Assembly (NCBI GenBank): GCA_045837725.1
Contig: JBEWZL010000137.1
Span: forward strand, 123,248-187,247
Direction: 5' to 3'
Length of the DNA: 64,000 nucleotides
DNA from: Vermamoeba vermiformis
Taxonomy: Eukaryota > Tubulinea > Echinamoebida
This document shows, piece by piece, positions 56,385-64,000 of this stretch. Position 1 is the first letter of the stretch. The number at the start of each line of letters is the position of its first letter. A program made the position numbers and the translations under genes. Below the pieces are notes generated by a model. It did no database searches. It was not told where the DNA came from and saw only the letters and a program-made list of their open reading frames with translations.

Positions 56385-57895
56385 GGTAAGTGGCCGGCCC
56401 CGGGAGAGGAGACGGTGTGTGCGGACGGCGGTCGGTGCGGGGGGGAGGGTGGGTGCGGGCGTCGGGGTGTTGAGGTGCAGGGTGCGGGCGTCGGTGATGG
56501 AGGGTGGGAGTGGGGCTAGATGGAGGGGGGGCGGAGGGAGAGCTGGAAGGGTGGGTTACTGAGCAGCAGAGACGGAGGGACTAGAACTGAAAAGTATGGT
56601 TCGCGGTAGGCTCCCAGCTGTATGCTCAACTTGAGAAGGACAGTGAGAACGAGAAGGATCATAAGATAATTGTCGAATGAGGGAGTCGTGACTGGAACGT
56701 GAATGATCGAAGGAGTTTAAAGAAGGATAAAGAGAATGAAAGGGGACGGCAGAAGAAGGGATAAAGTGATGGTGGAGGTGTTAAGAGTATGGAGAATAAT
56801 ATAGATAATTTGGTCATCCAATTCGCGCTATTGCATTCGAATGGCACGATAGAGTGAAGGGTTGAAGATTGATAGTTGCGCGAGCGAATGAAGGATTAGG
56901 ATTAGTTCGGTAAGATTATGGGCTTATGATTAGGTAGAGTGTAAAAGGGATTAATACAGCACCACTGCAAAAAAGGAAAGTTATTCTAGCAGATATTGGA
57001 TTAGGATATTTACTAGTATACAGGAGAGAAATCCATGCATTTATTTTGAAAGGTCCGGGAGGGTGGAATCAAGCATTTTGTTATTTAAGGATAAATTCAC
57101 GTGTGGACGTGAGCAGGAATGTAGAGGGAGATGAGGAAGTTTTATAGATTAAGGTTGGACGCAGAAGAAGGTTGGAATTGGTTATCAGTCCTGAGACGAA
57201 TTATAGACGGTTAAAATGAGAGGGATGGTGAAGGATGGGGTGGCAGAGAGAAGAGTTGATTCTCGTACCGGAAGAAGGTTGCGGCGGAGCGAGTGGGAGC
57301 TAGAGAGAGAAGATGGAGATTGAGGATGTGCGTGGGACGGCGAGGATCGAGAAGGAGTGGAGGATAGAGTAGGTGCCGTGCAATATAATATGGAATAATA
57401 ATATTATGTATTGGCCAACGCGGAAAAGAGGGATGTTTAAGGGGAGAAGAGTAGATGGGAGAATTATGGGTGATTGGGAAAACCTAACGAGATGTTGAAA
57501 AGTGTTGACGGAAGGATAATGGTTCCTAGCATGGGAAAGCAGAGAAGTGACCGGCAACCCGAGTAGGAGAGGGGAGAGAGAAAATAGGAGGAAAGGGGAT
57601 GTCGTTGGAGGGTTGGGACTGAATTATTGATGAAGGGAGAGAGGCTGAGTCGGGGAATGGGGATTTGTGATGAAAGAATGATAGAAAGAGTTGGGGGAAG
57701 GAGGGAAGTTTAGGGAGTTAATTAGGGAGAGGAGGGAGGGATGAGGGAGGGGGGGGGGGAGGGGGGGTGGGAGAAGGAGAGGGACGGGTTTGGAGGTGTT
57801 TAAGGTGGCAGAGGGAGTGATTAAGGTAGGGATGAGGAGCGGGGGGAGGGGAGCGGAGGGGGGAGGGTGGAGGGGAGGAGGAGGAGGGGTTTAGT
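56385..57895 (+). other. 1.5 kb G-rich, C-depleted low-complexity island
   Basis: Composition changes abruptly at about 56,390 from ordinary AT-rich sequence to a plus strand rich in G and A and poor in C. From 57,652 to 57,784 there is not one C; an 11-G run lies at 57,749-57,759. A direct repeat GGGTGCGGGCGTCGG occurs at 56,451 and 56,480. GGGAGG-type runs would form G-quadruplexes. The middle (56,900-57,560) keeps A and T but still lacks C. No exon, splice pattern or known element is visible; open frames here are meaningless. It ends sharply at about 57,895. See findings for interpretations, including assembly error. Confidence 0.8.
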
Positions 57896-57909
57896 AACTA
57901 TATATTTAT

Positions 57910-58974
57910 TTATTTACAAGTACGGAACGTATTAACAGTCTCGCTCAATCGGCGATCCAACAAACACCAAATGAAGCCCGGCAGACCACTCAAGATAATA
58001 GGCAGTCTTCTATCCCTAAGATTGTCCATAAATGTCGGGTCGTATTTACTGTGCAAAAAGACCACCATCAGTATTTGTACGGCATTATTAATTAATTTGA
58101 AATTCGTCGAAAAATGTTACTTACTAATTCTGCTTGCTAATGACTGCTGAATAGCACGCTGCGAATTCCCTATTAAGGCAAGGCACGTGCTCTTGTTTAT
58201 ATTGATTGTAACCGAAGCAGAAAGTCTCAATCACGTACTTCGCTGCTTCGTCAAATGCCGTTACATCCGCTTCAGTAATCACATTGGACGTCGCGAATAT
58301 TTTGAATGCCTTGACTGTGAATAGTGTATTGTATTTAGCGAGCCAACGCTTGGATTTCAGACTATCTTCCATAACCGCATTTTTAAGTGGATGCAGATCT
58401 GCATTATGTTGTTTGAATAGCTTAAGCATGGCAATAGACGATTTGTGCTTATACAATCCATTAATATGAAGAATAGGAGGTTCGTTGCCGGAATTAACAG
58501 CCGATATCAATGACGAGCCACAACACTTCAATACGTCCCTAATGTGAGGTTACTACAAAGCAATAATTACTGATAATAATATTACTATAATAGGCTTTCA
58601 TATATGACATACGAGGCAAGCGCTGTATCGTTAACAGAGCAGACATAGTGAAGAATATTGTTGCCCGTATTTGGTTCTCGCCAATCACGCAATCGCTCCG
58701 CTACAACAGGGCTGTACAAGCATATTTCAACGAATCTTCTGTCGTCTTTAGCGAACCACTGCAGTGCAAAGCAATCAATAGCCCGGTCTACAGCTAAAAA
58801 ATATTTTTTAATTAAAATAATAATTTATTAATTTATTAGACGATTCGCTAGCTCCTTACCACTGTCTATAATGTTCTCGATACTCAGTGTTGGATATAAA
58901 AATCCTGATAAATACTTATCAACCCATTTTGATCTGATTGGATCATCTTCGCTCACGAATGCATTCGTACTCAT
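57910..58974 (-). CDS. Ankyrin-like repeat protein, unknown function
   Basis: 282 residues, four exons in phase: 58974-58860, 58793-58613, 58538-58125, 58048-57910. Repeats resemble degenerate ankyrin pairs (EPNTGNNILHYVCSVNDTALAS, CCGSSLISAVNSGNEPPILHI, LLKLFKQHNADLHPLKNAV-like). No F-box or membrane segment recognised. The C-terminus (YDPTFMDNLRDRRLPIILSGLPGF) is unassigned. The gene is complete and ends 15 bp outside the G-rich island. It is divergent from the F-box/membrane gene across 127 bp. Confidence 0.6.
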
Positions 58975-59101
58975 TATACAAATTATGTCGAATAAATTGT
59001 ATTTAAGAATGAGGAGTTAGATAATTTATTTGCCTTTCTTGTGTTTTTCTTGTTGATGGTTGAAAAAATAGTTACACGCACGTTGATTTGAGAGCACAAG
59101 C

Positions 59102-60511
59102 ATGGATTCTCTAAATATGCTTAGTGATGAAGTGTTATTGGAAATTTTAAGAAATTTGAACGTAGTGGAGCTGGTTAGGATTGGATCTGTCAATAAACGA
59201 CTGAAAATCATTTCAGAAGACAACAATTTGTGGTAAATAATTTTTATTATATTATTTTAATTAATTTTATGGTTATGACAAGTGAACGGGCCTTAATATT
59301 TAAAAATATATTTTTCAAAATTAATTTTTTTTCATTGGATCAGGGAGCCGCATCAACCAGATACTCGAAATAATTCCAAAATTAAAGAATACGATGATAT
59401 GATACATGAAGAATTTAAATCAGCACCTTTAAAACATCGCGTTCGATTATGGAAACCTTGGATGCGTTACACGTACGTAGTACTGCTTTATAACCCCTAT
59501 TAATGCTAAATATATTTATATTATATTTATAGGGAAAAACTATCAGATATTTATGTCCAAGAGATTGGCCGTAATGCATTTCGTACTTTCAATTTCATGA
59601 ATGCACCTTTCTACGGCTTATTTACTATTATACCTCACATATTAAGCGGGTTTATAATATCTCCTCTTTGTAAGTAACGGTTATTATACATTTAAGCCAG
59701 ATCTAACCCACCCTTGATCCGGATCTAATTTTATGAATTTTATTCTACAGACAAAGCGAAATTGTTAGCGCTATTAGATTCGCCACTCAGCAGTTCATTT
59801 CCGATACTCACACTATGGAATGTATTCAACGAACAAGGCGTCAGTGGCCTGTTCGATGGCTGGTACATGTACGGCATCTCAACACTGATCGCGCTAGTCA
59901 TGCCTATTCATGGACTGCATGCGATGCGTTATGTGCGCGAAGTGATATTTTTGTTGATTTTGTCGTCTGTTGATCGCATTCAAGCGCGCGTACCTTTCTT
60001 TTCAATCTCGCTCTTGCATTATCTGTTAGCCACTGCTGTTTTCTGTACGTCCCTTAATATAATATTATATATACTATTTATACTAATATCTATTATTAGT
60101 AATACAAAGGCGGCTATATATGGCATTTTTTAGGCAGTTCAGATTGTACCTCGGCGACAGTATATTTTACGTGTCAGCAGTAAGTATATCATTTATTGAT
60201 ATAATACAAGATGATATTATATATATTAATGACGTATATATTAGGTGGTGTTTATTTGGTTCGATGCGGTTGTTATCCGATGCGTTACAGCCACGCCGCA
60301 AGACACGCTGTTCAGCACACTTTACGCCAGTGTAGCAGCATTAGGCACACTCAAGTTATGGACCGCAGCTGTGTACTCGTATCCGATGCGCGTGTCCACG
60401 GGTGTGCGCATGAAATTGATCGAGTGGTGCGCTGTCTTGCAACACAAATTGCAGCGCCTTCAAGCACGAAGAGAATTTTTGAAGCAAGTAGGCCACGCTA
60501 AAACCAATTAA
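59102..60511 (+). CDS. F-box protein with C-terminal hydrophobic membrane segments
   Basis: 345 residues, six exons in phase: 59102-59232, 59344-59472, 59533-59669, 59751-60044, 60100-60179, 60245-60511. The F-box is at the N-terminus (LSDEVLLEILRNLNVVELVRIGSVNKRLKII). The remainder has several hydrophobic stretches (FTIIPHILSGFIISPL, STLIALVMPIHGLHAM, FSISLLHYLLATAVF, YVSAVVFIWFDAVVI) and NEQGVSGLFDGWYMYG, which faintly recalls mitochondrial-carrier/SLC25A46-type repeats. F-box plus membrane domain suggests a membrane-tethered ubiquitin-ligase adaptor; this is inference. The acceptor at 60099 was chosen over one at 60133 because only it keeps phase. Confidence 0.65.
60219..60239. repeat. 21-bp intron repeat containing ATTAATGACGTATAT (copy A)
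   Basis: Lies in the last intron of the F-box/membrane gene and ends 3 bp before the acceptor TAG. Identical 21-bp sequence recurs at 62505 in a proteasome-gene intron. Confidence 0.8.
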
Positions 60512-60677
60512 ACCTATCTGATCTCAAGCACCACCATAGTATAATCATCGCTAATATGAAACAGTAACCGCTAAAAATTGTCGCTAAACAGCTAATTACA
60601 TCCGGATCGTACACAAAGCCACAAACGGATGCAGCCAGCGCAAACATCGTTACAAGTCCTAATAAGAGTTTAAGCAT
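60498..60677 (-). CDS. Possible small two-helix membrane protein
   Basis: Single open frame of about 60 residues starting MLKLLLGLVTMFALAASV. Two hydrophobic helices (LLGLVTMFALAASVCGF and LATIFSGYCFILAMIILWW) around a short polar loop DPDVI, ending in a basic tail. Its 3' end overlaps the stop of the F-box/membrane gene by a few bases. No homologue recognised and the sequence is short, so chance cannot be excluded. Confidence 0.35.
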   Translation of the reverse strand: MLKLLLGLVTMFALAASVCGFVYDPDVISCLATIFSGYCFILAMIILWWCLRSDRFNWF

Positions 60678-60695
60678 CCTATAGTGTGGTTGCAC

Positions 60696-61510
60696 GTGTA
60701 TGAATCATAATAAATGATCACTAGAAGCAAGATTAATTAGCTCTAAATAGGGAAAATTTGACCCGTGTGTTTGAGCTATCTCCAGCCAAGAATAATCATA
60801 TCACAAAGGATAAAAATGCTTCATTAAGAATTTCTAAGCATAATTAAGCTCGTAAATGCAAAATTCAGCTCGTCAAAAACGTCGCTTTGAATCATAATTA
60901 ACCCAACTTTAACCCATACCCATATTGATAATTTCTTTGTATAGTTAGGTAGAGGTGAGCCGAAGAGGCGCATGTGCAATGCCAAAAGACTCAGCAGCAA
61001 ATCCTCGTCAAAACAGCTAGCCGTTTCAAACGAGAAAGACTTGCCTCCTCATGTGAAAAATTGGTTCATAATTCAAAAGAACAGATACTTTAATGTTTCG
61101 ATGCAGCTCGTTAACTTGGCATCCTGTGCGCTTAACACATTTAGATGATCGCGTCACCAGCCAGCGGGGATATTACGCACGAACTAATGCCGATGCAACC
61201 CTACTAATATTGCACGAATTTTTACCTTAATATGGCTGGTCAGTGCGCTTCTGGTTGTGGGACTTGGTTTTTGCCCGCAATCTCCAAGCAGATGCTTGAA
61301 ACTTTTCTTCGCACTCGCTAAGTCAACGAAAAATATTGAAGCATTGAATATAACACGATCTTAAAGGACTAAGCAAATGATAAATAATATCCTAGCGTGA
61401 TTTGTGTTTGTCATCTGGTGGGCTGACGAAAAATTTTTCATTTTCTGAATTGAGCTTTTTGAACCAAAAATCGACCTGTAATACATAAGACAATATTAAC
61501 ATAATCAACA
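60696..61510. other. Intergenic region, possible short minus-strand exons
   Basis: 815 bp before PSMA5. Two minus-strand stretches look protein-like between splice-type signals: 61475-61392 (VDFWFKKLNSENEKFF) and 61317-61227 (ECEEKFQASAWRLRAKT). They do not join through a usable GT donor, and no start exon is found. The rest shows no signal. It should also contain the PSMA5 promoter. Confidence 0.3.
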
Positions 61511-63058
61511 ATGGCTTATTTAACAAGGTGAGTTAGTGTTGGCAAAGCGGGGACAGAATTTCAAAGACGCAAAGTAAATCTGACAAAAATATTGTTGATT
61601 AGGAGTGAATATGATCGTGGTGTAAATACTTTCTCCCCCGAAGGTCGTTTATTTCAAGTAGAATATGCTATTGAAGCTATTAAGGTAAGCAGCCATTATT
61701 TTTAATGCAAACTAAATATTACTCAATTTCAAAATAATTAGCTACGGCCTTATTTTAAATCAATAATATACTTGCACGATATTGTATGATTAAATAGACA
61801 TTATAAAATATTTTAGAGCGTTTTTGGGCCCAGATTTACAATTTTTTTTTATTTTAGCTCGGATCGACTGCCGTCGCTATTCAAACCGCAGAAGGTGTTG
61901 TATTTGCCGTAGAAAAAAGAATTACATCTTCATTGCTCGAACCAAACTCAATTGAGAAGGTAAAGACAAATAATTACGTGATCAATGAAAAATTTTCAAA
62001 TCTGCCTCATAATTACCAACACATTTGCTATGCTGTATATTAAAATCATAGCACGTAAAATTAATTTAAATGCGTTTAACATTACATTTTGAAGCCTCTG
62101 AAGAAATTTTGATTTTTTGTTACGTACAAACAAATATTTAGATCGCATTAGCGCGCTTAGTATTTCCCTTTTATGGCTATAATATTAGATTATACGAGCA
62201 ATTGTATCTAATTTCTCGTTCAGGTCGTCGAGCTCGATACACACATTGGTTGCGCCATGTCTGGTCTGACAGCCGATGCACGCACGTTGATTGACCACGC
62301 ACGCGTCGAAGGACAGAACTATCGATTCACTTACGACGAGGCCATCTCCGTCGAGTCACTCACACACGCTGTTTGCGACTTGGCGTTGAGATTCGGTGAG
62401 GACCGTGATGATGACAACGCGATGGTAAGTGACAGTGGATCTCGTTGTGGTGCATTTGCATTCATGAAAATTATCGTGCAATTAACTTGGCCCGACACCT
62501 ATTGATATATATTAATGACGTATATTATACTGGTGCATATATACTGACGAGTCATATGTGATTAGAGCCGACCTTTCGGTGTTGCTTTGTTGATCGGTGG
62601 TGTCGATGAAACTGGTCCTGTTTTGTAAGTATTAGCGTGATTATATGATACTAGTGTGTTATAATTAATATATGACTGTTAGGTTCCACACTGACCCTTC
62701 TGGTACTTATTTGCAATTCAACGCTAAGTCGATCGGATCTGGTGCCGAAAGTGCTCAAACACACCTCGAAAAACAATACCACAAAGTAAGTATAGATCCT
62801 ACTCGTCGGCTTCTCGACGAAGACACCTTCCTTATAAGGAAATAACCATTACTAACTTACTTTTAGTCAATGACTTTGGCTGAGGCCGAGAAGTTGGCCA
62901 TGAGTGTGCTGCGCGAAGTCGTCGAGGAAAAAGTCGATGCTACGAACGTCGAAGTAGCCGCGATCACTGTGCAAACAAAGAAATTCAGATTGTACACGCG
63001 CGAAGAGGTCGGTGCTATTATTTCTGCCTTGCCACCCAAGGAGGGCGAAGATCGTTAA
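61511..63058 (+). CDS. PSMA5: 20S proteasome subunit alpha-5
   Basis: Outer-ring alpha subunit of the 20S proteasome. Seven exons in phase: 61511-61527, 61603-61684, 61858-61959, 62224-62424, 62566-62624, 62683-62785, 62867-63058 (251 residues). The alpha-type N-terminal extension [27 protein letters not shown] and [14 protein letters not shown], then [55 protein letters not shown] and FHTDPSGTY are almost identical to known alpha-5 subunits. No catalytic Thr, as expected for an alpha subunit. The highly conserved sequence gives independent proof of the splice-site rules used elsewhere in this window. Confidence 0.96.
62505..62525. repeat. 21-bp intron repeat containing ATTAATGACGTATAT (copy B)
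   Basis: Same 21 bases as 60219-60239, here in the middle of intron 4 of PSMA5 (62425-62565). Includes a TGACGT half-site within an AT-rich dyad. Confidence 0.8.
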
Positions 63059-63257
63059 TTTGACTTTGCAAAAGTGCAAGTGATCACTCGTGTAGCATTG
63101 ATTTTATAAATACTCTCTTTCACTATTGCGAGCTCAATTTAATTCTTTGCGTTACAACGAGAAAAACTCAGGAATTGGGACAAAGCAATCAAATTTTTTT
63201 GAGCTCAAGCAGAAATGGCCATTTTAGCGTTTTACCACCTCTACTCTTCATAGTTAA

Positions 63258-64000
63258 ATGGAAGTTTATATCGCGGTGAAGCATGCCTCGTTTGGAGATA
63301 CCTGGCAAGTCGTAAGTTGTCAAGATGTGTTTTGACCGCTATATTTTGAGTGCAACAACGTGTCAGACAATTGTTAATAATTAGTATAATAATAATGGCG
63401 TTAATGTAACAGGATTTGAAAGGAAAATGGCGAGCAGAGGATTTATTGAAATTAACCAAACAATTCAAAGATTCAACGAGGTCTAATGACACGCTATTCA
63501 TTTCCGAGACGGAAAAGCGATTATTCGAAGAATGGTTATTGGATCTTTTATCGACTGAGGACGCAAATGTACGTCTGCTTTCAATCAGAACTACACAAAT
63601 TTTTAGAAACGGATGGCAACACTTGAAAGCTATCTCTGATATGAAGCCCAGCGCAAGCTTAGATAAGTTTTTAATAGCCATGCCAACGGACGACGATGCA
63701 ATTCCAAGCCCTGTGTTTGATGCAATCGCGAACAACTGGCACATCCGCTCACTCGAACTCACCTGTCATTCTGAAGATGATTGGAATGCATTAGCATACG
63801 TTTTACTGCACAATCCATCGATTACATCATGCAATATCTTGCCGTGTAAGAAGTGGCACGCCAAATCTCGATTTTTCGAAGCCCTCGCAAAAAATCAAAC
63901 CCTCAAAAAGCTCCAAATTCAAGCTCGACCAATATCAGCCGCTGAAATTAATAACATGAACCATATACTTGAAGTCAATACGACATTAGAGGAGTTAGAA
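63258..64000 (+). CDS. Leucine-rich-repeat protein, partial (runs off right edge)
   Basis: Two exons visible, 63258-63311 and 63413 onward, joined in phase; at least 214 residues to the window end. Begins MEVYIAVKHASFGDTWQV followed by a helical region (LKGKWRAEDLLKLTKQF, ETEKRLFEEWLLDLL), then LRR-like units of RNase-inhibitor type (WHIRSLELTCHSEDDWNALAYVL, NQTLKKLQIQARP, NTTLEELE). The LRR style resembles the gene at 32300-33995. No F-box seen in the visible part. Start chosen because it splices in frame at a GTAAGT donor. Confidence 0.7.

Noticed and set aside
56659-57557. Minus-strand frames in the G-rich island
   Set aside because: They reflect the C-depletion of the plus strand (Ser/Leu/Phe/Pro-rich translations) and carry no splice or family signal.
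61227-61475. Two protein-like minus-strand exons before PSMA5
   Set aside because: No GT donor joins them and no start exon is visible; recorded only as a possibility under the intergenic entry.
63241-63762. 173-residue minus-strand open frame
   Set aside because: Lies opposite an LRR gene whose exons splice in phase on the plus strand; composition is Ser/Asn-rich without family features.
1-64000. CRISPR arrays, insertion sequences, transposases, rRNA
   Set aside because: Looked for regularly spaced repeats, terminal inverted repeats with a transposase, and rRNA cores; none seen.

Overview
The window is a gene-dense, intron-rich nuclear segment of a unicellular eukaryote. Most introns are 45-70 bp, start GTAAGT/GTACGT and end TAG or CAG, and many have a CTAAC/CTAAT-like branch site. 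TAA, TAG and TGA are all used as stops in the standard code. Receptor-like Kelch/tyrosine-kinase-like proteins, F-box/LRR proteins, RhoGAP signalling, CPSF2, BABAM1 and bacterial-type metabolic genes together suggest a free-living amoeba (Amoebozoa) or a related protist. This assignment is inference; no marker here settles it.

Layout, left to right. 17-382 (-) is the 5' end of CPSF2, divergent from a mitochondrial PPR protein (549-3807 +). A Kelch-type receptor kinase (3925-7222 -), an MFSD8-like transporter (+), a papain-fold hydrolase (-), a prolyl-4-hydroxylase-like dioxygenase (+), an ethanolamine/choline phosphotransferase relative (-) and a ZIFL-type transporter (+) follow. 17-22 kb holds a DUF427 protein, an atypical protein tyrosine phosphatase whose first intron contains an antisense F-box gene, and a small intronless protein. 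22.7-29 kb is one 17-exon gene: RhoGAP, a long proline/SPR-rich linker and a helical C-terminus. 29-38.6 kb holds a CYP51-like P450, a secreted Cys-rich protein, an LRR/F-box protein, kynurenine 3-monooxygenase, an HpcH/HpaI aldolase and a Leu/Phe/Val-type dehydrogenase. 39-49.3 kb holds a TMEM135-like protein with an apparent frameshift, a ubiquitin-like/F-box/WD40 protein, a calycin-like protein, CDP-diacylglycerol synthase and phenylalanine hydroxylase. 49.5-64 kb holds LRR, phosphodiesterase, BABAM1, F-box/propeller, ankyrin-like, F-box/membrane, proteasome alpha-5 and a second partial LRR gene.

Themes. Genes mostly alternate strands, with short convergent gaps (12 bp between stop codons at 51.27 kb) and short divergent gaps. 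Phospholipid synthesis (CDS1, EPT-like), aromatic amino-acid catabolism (phenylalanine hydroxylase, kynurenine monooxygenase) and ubiquitin biology (at least five F-box-like genes, a Ubl protein, BABAM1, PSMA5) recur but are not arranged as operons.

The most unusual items are a 1.5 kb strand-asymmetric, C-depleted G-rich island at 56.39-57.89 kb that appears to cut off the 5' end of a gene; three exact copies and two near copies of the 12-bp palindrome TGACACGTGTCA, mostly inside short introns; a Ubl-F-box-WD40 architecture; a nested gene; and three F-box/LRR/TMEM135 genes with reading-frame anomalies. Exon models were derived by hand from splice signals and reading-phase consistency; single-base boundary errors are possible.
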